Positions 1-8,761 of a DNA stretch of 63,799 bases are shown here, piece after piece; positions within the stretch are counted from its first letter, which is position 1, and every line of letters begins with the position of its first letter. The translations under genes were made by a program, and so were the position numbers. The notes under the pieces are model-generated. The model ran no database searches. It saw only the letters and a program-made list of their open reading frames with translations, and had not been told where the DNA came from. The DNA comes from Planctomycetota bacterium (GTDB lineage Bacteria; Planctomycetota; UBA1135): NCBI GenBank assembly GCA_008501825.1, contig QQUA01000025.1, forward strand, positions 1-63,799, in the 5' to 3' direction.

Positions 1-2
1 TT

Positions 3-320
3 CCTCCCGAAGAGGCCGGCAAGAAATATCGGATGCTGGTTTCTACCGACCTTCCAGGCTCCATTGTTCTCGGCAAGATGGAAATCCCCCTGAAGCACAC
101 CCCCTTGACCTGGGCCGTAGCCCACAATCCTCCCAATTGGTTTACTGGCAGCCGCGGCACCTTGGACGCCAATGCTCACGCAAGCGCCACGGCGGTTTTC
201 CCTGCCAACAAATTCACCAGCCACGTCGGCACCACCTTGAAGTTTGTCGCCCTCACCATGCGACCGATCCGAAAGCCCGATCGCTCGTCGGCGGCGGTGT
301 ACGTCGAAATCGTGCCTTGA
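3..320 (+). CDS. C-terminal end of an exported protein with planctomycete-type tail domain (5' truncated by window)
   Basis: The reading frame is open from the first bases of the window, so this is the last 105 residues of a longer gene. The visible part contains the signature GTLDANAHASAT followed by VGTT. The same order of motifs (P-E-x-x-A...Y...L...S, then GTLDANA, then VGTT) occurs at the C-termini of the three FG-GAP proteins at 55412-60356. I infer a shared C-terminal beta-sandwich domain of exported proteins, whose role is unknown. The body of the protein lies outside the window, so its function cannot be stated. An internal ATG at position 33 is unlikely to be the start because coding similarity to the tail domain already exists upstream of it. 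Confidence 0.75.
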   Translation, partial: PPEEAGKKYRMLVSTDLPGSIVLGKMEIPLKHTPLTWAVAHNPPNWFTGSRGTLDANAHASATAVFPANKFTSHVGTTLKFVALTMRPIRKPDRSSAAVYVEIVP

Positions 321-374
321 CGACGGGCTTGCCGGCGTCACTTCGATCCTGGAGGCGGCGCGGTGCCGGCCGAA

Positions 375-611
375 TTAAGAGCCGCTTTCGGTTTCTTTGG
401 CCGGCTCGGCCGGAGCGTTTTTCTCCAAATCCCACTTCGGCAAGCTGTCATCGCAGCAGGTGGAGCAGCAGTAACCCTCGGGAGTCCCGCAGGCTCCTCC
501 GCAGCAAAGTTGGGCTTCTTCCGTGCCGGAAGCATGCTCGTGTTGCCCGCCGCAAGCCGGCAAGGCCCAGCCTCCGCCCAGAGCCAACACCAAGATGATG
601 AAAGTCTTCAT
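375..611 (-). CDS. Small Cys-rich putative lipoprotein
   Basis: A 78-residue protein with a hydrophobic signal segment (residues 4-18) ending in a lipobox-like LPAC, so Cys20 is the probable lipidated residue. The mature part is only about 59 residues and holds seven further cysteines in the clusters CCGGAC and CCSTCC plus a nearby CC, with a His-x-x-x-His-like stretch after the lipobox. That density suggests a metal-binding or disulfide-rich knob anchored to a membrane, but I do not recognise a family. It converges with the preceding partial gene and is divergent from the SatD-like gene, with under 50 bp between the two starts, so they probably share a promoter region. The acidic C-terminus carries no motif. 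Confidence 0.6.
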   Translation of the reverse strand: MKTFIILVLALGGGWALPACGGQHEHASGTEEAQLCCGGACGTPEGYCCSTCCDDSLPKWDLEKNAPAEPAKETESGS

Positions 612-657
612 TCAGGCATTTTATTCAGGCCTTGAGATGTTTAGCATACGTCGGTCC

Positions 658-1356
658 ATGCGCCGCGTCTTCCGCTTCGGCTTCGCTGCCGACCTCGTCG
701 GCAACTCCTCATCCGCAAAGGACTTGGAAGGACCTTATGGGTCCCGGGAGCTTGCCTATTTGCAACAAGAATTCAGCTCCGAATGGAAGGGCGGGGAGGG
801 CGAATCGTGGGCCAGCGCTCTGCAATGGAATCCGGAGCGTCGGGTCTTCCAAGCGGTCTTGGTTCGCCCTGACCGGGCCTTCGATCTGGCGGTGGCTTTG
901 ACCGAGGCATTCTGGCCGGCCTCCTGCCGCACCGCCTTGGTCGCCGGATCCGGCTTCAGCCAGCCGGGACCGGCGGAACAAGCTCTGGAACTGCTCACCG
1001 CTCACGCCGGCGGCCCAGGCAGTTTCACCTGCGACCTACCCGGCCGTAGCCCTCAAGAAAACGAGCTGGTTGAGATCGTCGCCAAGCTTCACAACACTCT
1101 CATGAGCGAGTGGACCCCCACCCGCTGGAAAGCCGTCCGTGCCTACCGTCGGCTAGGCCGGCAACGGGCAGTCGCCGAAGATCTGGGTGTGACCCAACAA
1201 GCCGTTTCGCAAATGCTCCGCGGAGCTCGCCTGCGCGAATTGCAAAAGGCGGAAGACTGTTTCCGCCGATGGCTACAGGGGAAAGGTCGCCCTGGCATCT
1301 GGCCGCTGCCCGGAGAGCGCCGCAGTTCTACCTTTGCAGAAACGCTTCTTCCCTAG
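658..1356 (+). CDS. SatD-like protein with C-terminal helix-turn-helix
   Basis: A 232-residue protein. The N-terminus (FRFGFAADLVGNSS) and the middle (ALQWNPERRVFQAVL, then a region on rising residue use in a chromosomal-scale growth gene) resemble the SatD family, which begins with an I-x-A/G-D-x-V-x-S motif. Residues near 155-200 form a clear helix-turn-helix: RRLGRQRAVAEDLGVTQQAV is followed by SQMLRGA, typical of sequence-specific DNA binding. SatD proteins are poorly characterised, so the biological role is open. ATG 658 places the family-like motif at the N-terminus; ATG 637 is possible, and longer versions would run through the divergent lipoprotein gene. The response regulator gene follows 16 bp downstream and may be co-transcribed. 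Confidence 0.6.
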   Translation: MRRVFRFGFAADLVGNSSSAKDLEGPYGSRELAYLQQEFSSEWKGGEGESWASALQWNPERRVFQAVLVRPDRAFDLAVALTEAFWPASCRTALVAGSGFSQPGPAEQALELLTAHAGGPGSFTCDLPGRSPQENELVEIVAKLHNTLMSEWTPTRWKAVRAYRRLGRQRAVAEDLGVTQQAVSQMLRGARLRELQKAEDCFRRWLQGKGRPGIWPLPGERRSSTFAETLLP

Positions 1357-1372
1357 CCCCGAGATCCGTCCG

Positions 1373-1762
1373 ATGGTTCGTAGCCCAAAGGCTGCCTGTG
1401 TTCTTATCGCGGACGATGAGGCCACCGTTCGCAGCATGTTGCGCCGTTTCTTGGAAGGGAAAGGGTTCCAAGTCGTTGAGGCTGAGCATGGTCGCGAAGT
1501 CTTCCATCCGGAAATTCTGGAGCAGACCGACCTCATCCTTTTGGACTTGGCCATGCCGGAAATGGACGGCATCGAAGTCCTGCGCACCTTGCGAGCGAAA
1601 GGCCTGAATATCCCGGTCATTGCCATTTCCGGGGCAGTCGGCGGTAGCCATACCCTGAAATCAGCCCAATACCTAGGGGCGCAAACGGTCCTGTCCAAAC
1701 CGTTTGATTTGTCGATCTTGCTACGAACTATTGAGGAAACCCTGGCCGAAGATTCGACCTGA
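1373..1762 (+). CDS. Single-domain response regulator (CheY-like receiver)
   Basis: A 129-residue stand-alone receiver domain. It has the acidic pocket (IADDE), the phospho-acceptor Asp in LILLDLAMPEMDG, the conserved Ser/Thr position in AISGAVGG, and the KPF motif near the C-terminus. There is no output domain, so it would act by protein-protein contact after phosphorylation by a histidine kinase. No partner kinase is adjacent; the hybrid kinase at 43061 is far away. ATG 1373 is preferred because the longer frame begins with TTG inside the upstream SatD-like gene. It converges on the NTF2-like lipoprotein gene, with 23 bp between the stop codons. Confidence 0.85.
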   Translation: MVRSPKAACVLIADDEATVRSMLRRFLEGKGFQVVEAEHGREVFHPEILEQTDLILLDLAMPEMDGIEVLRTLRAKGLNIPVIAISGAVGGSHTLKSAQYLGAQTVLSKPFDLSILLRTIEETLAEDST

Positions 1763-1785
1763 AACGGGTTCCTTGCCGCAAACAA

Positions 1786-2361
1786 TTAAGGCGCGTTAGA
1801 GCTGTAACGGACCGCTACCGAAGTTTCCGTGCCGGACGATGCCATGAAATTCTGTCTCCGTAACCGGCGCGGAGGCGGCCAATCTTCGACCGTGTGCTGG
1901 TAAAGCAAATGGGTGATGTACCACTGGCCGTCGGGGTCGCGGATCATGGAAAACTGGTCCACGGCATCAAAGCCGCCTGCAACCCCATCTTGATTGACCG
2001 AGCGAACTTCGACGTAAGCCCACACCGTGGCGATGCGGTCATAAACCACCGCGTCTATGCCCACCGGAACGATGGAAAAGTCACGCATGGAATCGATGCC
2101 CGGGCCCATGTGGGAAAAGAATTGTGCCGCCGGTTCGACTTGCAATTCCGGCGGTTCCCGGTCGACGTGGTAATGAAGGATTTCTGCTTCCGGGGTGAAA
2201 TCCTGTAGCAAAAGGTCCCATGGGGCGCCGACCTGGACCGCTTCATAATGATTTTCAATGAAGGCCACGATCTCATCAGTGTGGTCGGCCTGCGGAGTGG
2301 CGCAAGCCACCGGTAGGAGAGCAAGTAGCCAGGGGAGGCGACGGGAAAAGAAGGGTTCCAT
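1786..2361 (-). CDS. SnoaL/NTF2-like putative lipoprotein
   Basis: A 191-residue protein with a signal sequence ending in the lipobox LLPVAC (Cys20). The mature region shows the NTF2/SnoaL-like layout: a first helix (EIVAFIENHYEAVQ), a W-D-x-L-L-x-x-F-x-P-E-A element, and alternating beta strands ending in GQWYITHLLYQHT, where 'W-x-I-x-H/x-x' is common in this fold. Such domains bind small hydrophobic ligands or catalyse isomerisations, but no catalytic residue can be assigned here. The gene faces away from aconitase and the two share a 218 bp upstream region. A periplasmic or outer-membrane location is inferred from the lipobox. Confidence 0.7.
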   Translation of the reverse strand: MEPFFSRRLPWLLALLPVACATPQADHTDEIVAFIENHYEAVQVGAPWDLLLQDFTPEAEILHYHVDREPPELQVEPAAQFFSHMGPGIDSMRDFSIVPVGIDAVVYDRIATVWAYVEVRSVNQDGVAGGFDAVDQFSMIRDPDGQWYITHLLYQHTVEDWPPPRRLRRQNFMASSGTETSVAVRYSSNAP

Positions 2362-2579
2362 CTGTTCCCGCTATTCCTACCGTGGCCCGGCCCGGAATCA
2401 AAGGCCTTTTCTGCAGTCGAACGAGAAGCGGCATCCGAAACTCGGGAAGTCCAGCGCCGTCGCGTCGGCACCGACTCCGGCAATGGCCCGGGCGCGACGC
2501 TAGAATGAGGGGCTTGACGGTGGCAGGAAGCCGCCGGGAAACCTTCCGAAACCCTGAGAACCAAAGGGAATACGAGGAC

Positions 2580-4868
2580 ATGGCCGCAATCGAATCCACG
2601 CCGGAGATGGTCCGGGAAGTTTATGCCAACATGCGCCAGCGGTTGGACGTCGTCCGGCAACGGCTGGGCCGGCCCATGACCTTGGCTGAGAAAATCTTGT
2701 TCGGCCACTTGGACGCCCCGGCTTCGCAGGATTTGGACCCTGGTGCCGCTTACCTGCTTTTGCGCCCGGATCGGGTCGCGATGCAGGACGCCACCGCGCA
2801 AATGGCATTGCTGCAGTTCATGAGCGCCGGCCGCGACGAAGCCGCCGTGCCCTCCACCGTGCACTGCGACCATTTGATTCAAGCCCATACCGGCAGCGAA
2901 CAGGATTTGGCCACCGCGGAAGACGTCAATCGGGAAGTCTATGCCTTCTTGCAGTCGGTCAGCGCCCGCTATGGCATCGGGTTTTGGAAACCGGGTAGCG
3001 GCATCATTCACCAAGTGGTGTTGGAGAACTATGCCTTTCCCGGTTCCATGATGGTGGGTACGGACAGCCATACCGTGAACGCCGGCGGTCTCGGCATGCT
3101 GGCGGTAGGCGTCGGCGGCGCCGATGCGGTCGACGTCATGGCCGGCTTCCCCTGGGAAGTCCTGCAGCCCAAACTGATCGGAGTCAAACTGACCGGCAAG
3201 CTGAATGGCTGGGCGGCTCCGAAGGACGTCATTCTCAAGTTGTGTGGCATCTTGACGGTCAAGGGTGGCACCAATCACATCGTCGAGTTTTTCGGCGAGG
3301 GTTGCGAAAGCCTTTCCTGCACCGGCAAGGCCACCGTTTGCAACATGGGCGCTGAACACGGTGCCACTACTTCGGTGTTTCCCTTCGATTCCAGGATGGC
3401 CGAGTTTTTAAAGGCCACCAACCGTGCCGAATTGGCCGAACTGGCCCAAGCCAACCGTGATTTGTTGGTTGCCGATCTGGAAACCGCCGCCGATCCCGAA
3501 CGCTTCTACGACCGGGTGGTGGAAATCGACCTGGACACTTTGGAACCGCACTTGGTCGGTCCCCACACTCCTGATTTGGCCCGGCCGATCAGTGCCATGG
3601 CGGAAGCGGTGAAAGCGGAAGGCTATCCGGAAACGATTACCGCCGCCTTGATCGGCTCGTGCACCAACAGCAGCTATGAGGACATTGGCCGCGCCGTGGA
3701 CGTCGCTCAACAAGCCAGCGCCCGGGGCATGAAACTGGCCGCGCCTTTGATGGTCAGCCCCGGTTCGGAAATGGTGTACGCCACGATTCAACGGGACGGC
3801 CACATGGCGGCGTTGGAAAAGGTCGGCGCCACCGTTTTGGCCAACGCTTGCGGTCCTTGCATCGGACAATGGAAACGAGATGGAATCGAGAAGGGGACCA
3901 AGAATTCCATCGTCACTTCTTTCAACCGCAACTTCCCCGGTCGGAACGACGCCAATCCTGAGACTCAGGCCTTTATCGGCAGTCCGGAATTGGTGACCGC
4001 TTTGGGTCTGGCCGGCCGCTTGGATTTCAATCCAATGCAGGATGAAATCACCGCTCCGGATGGAAGTGCTTGGAAGTTGGAAGCTCCGGCTCCGGCTCCC
4101 GACATTCCGGAAGCCGGCTTCATCGGCACCGGAGAGGGGTATATGGCTCCTCCTGCAGATCGCAGTCAGGTGGAAGTGCAAGTTTCCCCGTCCAGCGAGC
4201 GCCTGCAAATCCTGACTCCGTTCCAGCCGATCCCGCTTGGTCAGTATCAAAACATGCCTTTGTTGTTGAAGACGAAAGGGAAGACGACCACCGACCACAT
4301 TTCCCCCGCCGGCCAATGGCTGCGTTTCCGCGGTCATTTGGACAACATCAGCAACAACATGTTTACCGGTGCAGTCAACGCCTATACCGGCGGCCGCGGC
4401 ACTACTCGAAATCAAAGTACGGGCGATGGCAACAAGCCGGTTCCGGAAGTGGCTCGGCACTACAAGGCGGAAGGCAAACCTTGGGTTGTCGTCGGCGACG
4501 AGAACTACGGGGAAGGCAGCAGCCGGGAACACGCTGCCATGTGCCCGCGCCATTTGGGTGCCGCTGCAATCATCGTGCGCAGCTTCGCTCGCATTCATCA
4601 AACCAATTTGAAGAAGCAGGGTGTTTTGCCTTTCACTTTCGTCGATGCCGCCGACTACGAAAAAGTTCAGGAAATGGACCAAGTCAGCTTGGAAGGACTG
4701 GACGGTCTGGCACCTGGAAGCACGGTAACCGCCGTGTTCCATCACCAGGACGGAAGTTCTGATCGGGCCGCCTTGCGCCACACCTTGAACGAAGAACAAA
4801 TTTCTTGGTGGAAGGCCGGCTCGGCTTTGAACACTCTACGCAATCAAGACACCCAAGCCACTGCATAG
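2580..4868 (+). CDS. acn: Aconitate hydratase, mitochondrial type
   Basis: A 762-residue enzyme that interconverts citrate and isocitrate in the TCA cycle, in the cytoplasm. The [4Fe-4S] ligands are visible as Cys361 (GSCTNSSYED) and Cys424/Cys427 (ACGPCIGQW), almost the same positions as in mitochondrial aconitase. Other family motifs are GTDSHTVNAGGLGMLAVGVG and the substrate-binding ENYGEGSSREH in the swivel domain. The length matches the mitochondrial-type subfamily (about 750-780) rather than AcnA or AcnB (about 870-890). The frame stays open upstream to 2382, but ATG 2580 is preferred because family similarity starts there and the upstream stretch is low-complexity. A Rho-independent terminator follows at 4888-4925, so it is probably monocistronic. 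Confidence 0.97.
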   Translation: MAAIESTPEMVREVYANMRQRLDVVRQRLGRPMTLAEKILFGHLDAPASQDLDPGAAYLLLRPDRVAMQDATAQMALLQFMSAGRDEAAVPSTVHCDHLIQAHTGSEQDLATAEDVNREVYAFLQSVSARYGIGFWKPGSGIIHQVVLENYAFPGSMMVGTDSHTVNAGGLGMLAVGVGGADAVDVMAGFPWEVLQPKLIGVKLTGKLNGWAAPKDVILKLCGILTVKGGTNHIVEFFGEGCESLSCTGKATVCNMGAEHGATTSVFPFDSRMAEFLKATNRAELAELAQANRDLLVADLETAADPERFYDRVVEIDLDTLEPHLVGPHTPDLARPISAMAEAVKAEGYPETITAALIGSCTNSSYEDIGRAVDVAQQASARGMKLAAPLMVSPGSEMVYATIQRDGHMAALEKVGATVLANACGPCIGQWKRDGIEKGTKNSIVTSFNRNFPGRNDANPETQAFIGSPELVTALGLAGRLDFNPMQDEITAPDGSAWKLEAPAPAPDIPEAGFIGTGEGYMAPPADRSQVEVQVSPSSERLQILTPFQPIPLGQYQNMPLLLKTKGKTTTDHISPAGQWLRFRGHLDNISNNMFTGAVNAYTGGRGTTRNQSTGDGNKPVPEVARHYKAEGKPWVVVGDENYGEGSSREHAAMCPRHLGAAAIIVRSFARIHQTNLKKQGVLPFTFVDAADYEKVQEMDQVSLEGLDGLAPGSTVTAVFHHQDGSSDRAALRHTLNEEQISWWKAGSALNTLRNQDTQATA

Positions 4869-4887
4869 ATAGGGCGTCTTCTTTCAT

Positions 4888-4925
4888 ACCGGCGGCGGGC
4901 AAGTTTGTTCGCCGCTGGTTTTTTT
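4888..4925 (+). terminator. Rho-independent terminator of aconitase gene
   Basis: The arms accggcggcg (4888-4897) and cgccgctggt (4910-4919) pair with one mismatch around a 12-base loop and run straight into seven T residues. It lies 19 bp after the acn stop codon. Confidence 0.8.
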
Positions 4926-4998
4926 ATATGTCGAGAAGGCATTCAAGTATCGAAATACTTTCTTCACCCCATTCTGAACTTTCAGGACCCGATCGGCA

Positions 4999-6927
4999 CT
5001 ACTCGGAATTATGTTCAGCAAGCTTAAGCAAGCAATCGGCGCTCTTGATTTTTCCTCGAAAATGAAAGGCACCGTCATCGGATTGAACCTCCTGGAAACC
5101 GTTGGCAACGAGTCCCCATGTAAAGGAGAGGTGGTCAGGAACGGTACCCAAGGAATGGCTTCCGGGTTTCATCCAGATGCGTTCAAGATGGCCTTGGGGC
5201 AAGATCCACAATCGGAAATCCTCAGGAAGAGCACTTCCTTCGGGAGCAATTATTCGAACCAGAAATTCACTCCTAGGCATGAAATCCCTTACTTGGAACA
5301 GCCTGGTTTTACTTGGGAGCTGAATTTGGTGAAAGGAAGGGTCGACCACAAAAAGTTTTTCCGAAGCGTCCAATAAAACTAGACGATAGCTCCCAGGGTA
5401 AAGATTTCTGAATTCCACCCGCCCGACCCAGCCACCCTCCCCTTGACTCCACTGAACTCGCTCTTTCAAAACCAAAGGCTCTTCCAATCTCTTTGCTGAA
5501 CTTAAGACCGCGACCAAACCGGGCAAGGCGCGGCGCGAGTCGGTTCGCACCTCGGCGGCTACATAATGCTCGGATATAGGACGCCGAGGCTTTGCCTTCA
5601 GGTTCACTTGCACTTCCTTACCTGCCTGAACGGAAACAATTTCAGCGGAGGCGATCCAGTCGTCACCGTCGGCGGCGACACGATAGGTTCCTGGAAAAAG
5701 ATAACGATAGCCGGCCGTTGCTCCCCGACCCGTTCCATTATGTGCTGCCAGAGAATACCAATACAACCGGGGCTCGGAAGCCTCCATTGGACCGCGAATA
5801 CGAAGAACTCCAAATTTGGAGGCCCCGACTTGGGAAAACTGCACTCGGCATTTCAACGTTCCGGTCGGCTTGAAATCCAAATCCAAATCGTAACGGTTTC
5901 CCGGAGAAAATTCTGACAATCCAGCTTCTCCATACCATTTCCCGGATGGGGAATAAACCCGCAAGACCCAGGGACCGGAGCCACGGGATTTCGGGCCGTG
6001 TACATGTTTGTCGCTAAGAATGACAAATGCCGGCTCCCCGAAATGAACCGGAGCACTTTGCTTCCTGAAAATAGACCTTCCATGATTCTCCCCTTGTAGA
6101 AAAAGAGAATTTGAATTGGCTTCTGCATGCCAAAGAGAGGCTCGCAACTCCTCTTTCGAGGATAAAGGCAACGAAGAAGAAAAAAGCCGAAACAACGTTC
6201 CGGAAGGAGCCTCAATCTCTAAAGGGCCGCCTTCCTCCGGAACGAAAACCTCGAATCCCCCACCTAGATCTGGAAATTTCAACCGATAGCTTCCAGGCGG
6301 CCAAGCATATTCCGTTTGGAAGAAACCTCGCTCATCGCTTTGAGCTAATATCGGGCTTCCATAATGCAGATCTTCCTGCCATACGAATTCCAAACGGCAC
6401 CGAGGAAGCGGCTGTGCCTCCAGCCCGGCTACAACCCGTCCAAAAAACTTAACCAACTTTTTCGGTTCCAATTCAAATACCACCAAGTCGTTACCGGGTT
6501 GTGATTGAAGCTGGCCAACCCGAAACGGCTCGGCTGGAGCTTGCCACCGAAACTCCGGTCTTAAAGTCAGCGAGTCCGATGGCATCACTTCGGAAAATGC
6601 GAATCGACCTTGAAGATCGCTGTCTATCCAATCGAATTCCTCTCCATCTCGTGACAAGCTAACTTCAACTGCACTGATACCTCGCCCTTGAGGATCTACG
6701 ATGAAACCCCGAAATTCCCGAAGTTCCGTCTGCGAGATCAGGGGTGGCGACACGGAAAGCCTCGATCCCTGTCCAGATTCCAATAACCTTGCGCTCGGAC
6801 CGTCAAATGCCGACTCATCCTCTTCATTGGAAACCGGCGCCTGTTCGGAAATGTTTGAAGACGGCTGGTGCAAAATAAATAGAGCCGGAACAATCAGGAC
6901 CACCAGGATTACAACAATGAATCTCAT
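4999..6927 (-). CDS. Membrane-anchored carboxypeptidase-regulatory-like protein
   Basis: A 642-residue protein with an N-terminal hydrophobic segment (residues 4-18) that can serve as a signal anchor, then a disordered acidic linker. The first clear fold unit is near residue 72, with FRGFIVDPQGRGISAVEVSL then SDLQGRFAFSEV, the CarboxypepD_reg/Cna-B-like pattern (G-x-V-x-D-x-x-G-x-x-x-x-x-V ... D-x-x-G-x-F). Further weaker beta-sandwich units follow to the C-terminus. No enzyme motif is visible. The ATGA overlap with the upstream HExxH gene (6924-6927) implies translational coupling. A role as an extracytoplasmic scaffold or binding protein working with that gene is inference. Its repeats resemble those of the sigma fusion at 51595-54849. 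Confidence 0.6.
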   Translation of the reverse strand: MRFIVVILVVLIVPALFILHQPSSNISEQAPVSNEEDESAFDGPSARLLESGQGSRLSVSPPLISQTELREFRGFIVDPQGRGISAVEVSLSRDGEEFDWIDSDLQGRFAFSEVMPSDSLTLRPEFRWQAPAEPFRVGQLQSQPGNDLVVFELEPKKLVKFFGRVVAGLEAQPLPRCRLEFVWQEDLHYGSPILAQSDERGFFQTEYAWPPGSYRLKFPDLGGGFEVFVPEEGGPLEIEAPSGTLFRLFSSSLPLSSKEELRASLWHAEANSNSLFLQGENHGRSIFRKQSAPVHFGEPAFVILSDKHVHGPKSRGSGPWVLRVYSPSGKWYGEAGLSEFSPGNRYDLDLDFKPTGTLKCRVQFSQVGASKFGVLRIRGPMEASEPRLYWYSLAAHNGTGRGATAGYRYLFPGTYRVAADGDDWIASAEIVSVQAGKEVQVNLKAKPRRPISEHYVAAEVRTDSRRALPGLVAVLSSAKRLEEPLVLKERVQWSQGEGGWVGRVEFRNLYPGSYRLVLLDASEKLFVVDPSFHQIQLPSKTRLFQVRDFMPRSEFLVRIIAPEGSALPEDFRLWILPQGHLERIWMKPGSHSLGTVPDHLSFTWGLVANGFQEVQSDDGAFHFRGKIKSADCLLKLAEHNSE

Positions 6928-7919
6928 GACCTGGCACGGGCCTTAGCCCGGCGAGCTTCCAGTTTCAGAAAATAATCATCCATCTTCGCCACCCAATCCG
7001 CTAACACCGGACTTTTTTCAAACAGGAGCCGGCCCTTCTTCCACATAGCCTCAAACTGTTCCAGTTTCCCGGTTTCAACCAAGTATTCCAGATGATCAGA
7101 ATCGATGTGATCCCGGATGCCGCGTCCGGCAAACAGAAAATAGAACATGTGAGGAAAATCGCCCCGAAACGGGTCGCGGGCCGACAAGGATTTTCCTTCC
7201 GTCAAAGCCAGCACTTCATCGAAAAAAGAAGTTCGATCCCGAACCCGACTATGCCAAATGTGCAGCGCTTCGTGGAGACAAACTTCCAACGCCAAAGAGG
7301 GCGTTTGCCAACTGGTTTCCACCACAGCGAAGGCTCCTTGGCGACTACGGTAAGTCACGCCGCCCGGCTTGGGAGCTTGTAAGACCAGGTAAATCGGAAG
7401 GCTCTGTTGAAGGGCGGGAAGTTTCAAATCCTGCCGCAGAGCCTCCAGGCAAGCTGAACCGCCCGCCGACCACGCTCGCTGCCACTGAAACCGGCGCCAA
7501 GCCAATCGTCTTTGTCTTTGCGGCCAATAACGACTTTGAAAGACTTGAAAACCGGGCACAAGGGTTCCTTGCAAATCCTGGGCAGCAACCTCCATACCAG
7601 GCGCCCGAGCTTCCAAGGATTTGGCGGTCGAAACAAGGGCTGTGGCCAGAGCCTCCACGTCCTCCACCTGGTACACCAGGCCATGGCAAAGCAAAGCGGG
7701 CCGGCCAAGACTTTGGAACAGCTCGACCGCCTTCACCGAAGCTTCCAGCCCGGGAGGCACCGTTTCCCGATCGGAAGCCAATGCATGCAACCAAAACCAA
7801 TAATCCACCACTGGATTCACCCGAAACTCCAATCCGGGCTTAGCGGAGTAGGCCGCCGGTTGGCCGCCCCAGACCAAGAGCGAGAGAAGGAAAACAGGCA
7901 CAGCTAACTTTGCGATCAC
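6924..7919 (-). CDS. Exported putative metallopeptidase-like protein (HExxH)
   Basis: A 331-residue protein with an N-terminal signal peptide (hydrophobic residues 4-18, then AAYSA as likely cleavage region). Residues 216-220 read HEALH inside LEVCLHEALHIWH, a classical zincin HExxH motif with Glu as general base; a third zinc ligand may be the Glu in SFFDEVLALTEG, 15 residues later, as in gluzincins. I do not recognise a named peptidase family, so activity is inferred from this motif alone. The start is GTG at 7919. The gene overlaps the downstream beta-sandwich gene by 4 bp and is divergent from the SDR gene. Confidence 0.6.
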   Translation of the reverse strand: MIAKLAVPVFLLSLLVWGGQPAAYSAKPGLEFRVNPVVDYWFWLHALASDRETVPPGLEASVKAVELFQSLGRPALLCHGLVYQVEDVEALATALVSTAKSLEARAPGMEVAAQDLQGTLVPGFQVFQSRYWPQRQRRLAWRRFQWQRAWSAGGSACLEALRQDLKLPALQQSLPIYLVLQAPKPGGVTYRSRQGAFAVVETSWQTPSLALEVCLHEALHIWHSRVRDRTSFFDEVLALTEGKSLSARDPFRGDFPHMFYFLFAGRGIRDHIDSDHLEYLVETGKLEQFEAMWKKGRLLFEKSPVLADWVAKMDDYFLKLEARRAKARARS

Positions 7920-7993
7920 GGCGGAAGGACCTACAAGATTCGAACGACTTCGAAGTCAAGCCCCACTCAAGTGCCGCAACGCCATTGTCACCC

Positions 7994-8761
7994 ATGAACG
8001 GCCGCCTGCAAAACAAGAATGCCATCGTCACTGGGGCCGGTACCGGTCTCGGCCGATCCATTGCTGAAACCTTCGCCCGCGAAGGGGCTTTCGTCGTGCT
8101 GATCGGAAGGCGACGAAACAAACTCGAACAAACTTTGCAATCCATTGAGAACAACGGCGGTAGCGCCGAAGTTGCTTCCCTGGACGTTGCCGAAATCGGA
8201 GCCATGGACGAGGTCGCCGACCGGTTGGCAGCGGAGCACGGCAAAGTCGATCTATTGGTGGCTAACGCCGGCATCGTGATCGCCAGGGAAGCCGTTCTGG
8301 AAACGACCGAAGAAGATTGGCAGGAAACTCTGAGAGTGAATCTCACTGGGGTTCACCGCTCCTGCAAAGCGGTCTTGCGTCACATGGTTCCCCAGCGCAG
8401 CGGAAATCTGGTCACCATTGCCTCCATTTGCGGTCAAACCGGCATGGCGAAGCGAACCAGCTACGGTGCCAGCAAGTTCGGAGTCGTGGGTTACACCCGA
8501 AACATCGCCGTGGATTACGCCCGCTTTGGGATCCGAGCCAATTCGGTCTGCCCGGGCTTCGTTGAAACCGACATCAATCGCGAAGCCTTGCACAACATGA
8601 GGTCGGATCCGGAGCGTTGGAGCCAATTCATGGCTCACAATCCCCTAGGATTCGGCCAACCGGAAGACGTCGCCAACGCCTGTCTGTTCCTCTGCTCCGA
8701 TGAGGCCAGGTGGATCACCGGAATAGATCTGAGCGTCGATGGAGGCTACACCGCTGCCTGA
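7994..8761 (+). CDS. Short-chain dehydrogenase/reductase (SDR)
   Basis: A 255-residue classical SDR. It has the nucleotide-binding motif TGAGTGLGR, the NAG motif (VANAGIV), catalytic Ser144 (IASICG), Tyr157 and Lys161 (YGASK), and the C-terminal GIDLSVDGGYTA seen in FabG-like enzymes. It would catalyse an NAD(P)H-dependent carbonyl/alcohol interconversion in the cytosol; the substrate cannot be told from sequence. The basic residues after beta2 (IGRRRNK) favour NADP(H), which is inference. ATG 7994 starts at the first family residues; the extra 28 codons upstream lack similarity and would run into the divergent gene. It appears monocistronic. Confidence 0.92.
   Translation: MNGRLQNKNAIVTGAGTGLGRSIAETFAREGAFVVLIGRRRNKLEQTLQSIENNGGSAEVASLDVAEIGAMDEVADRLAAEHGKVDLLVANAGIVIAREAVLETTEEDWQETLRVNLTGVHRSCKAVLRHMVPQRSGNLVTIASICGQTGMAKRTSYGASKFGVVGYTRNIAVDYARFGIRANSVCPGFVETDINREALHNMRSDPERWSQFMAHNPLGFGQPEDVANACLFLCSDEARWITGIDLSVDGGYTAA

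Noticed and set aside
2055..3359. 434-codon antisense frame across the NTF2-like gene and the aconitase start
   Set aside because: Its C-terminal part is the NTF2-like gene in a shifted frame and the rest is antisense to aconitase, so no independent protein is supported.
3408..4799. 463-codon open frame antisense to aconitase
   Set aside because: It has no recognisable domain, lies wholly inside a confidently identified gene and reflects the GC-rich codon pattern on the opposite strand.
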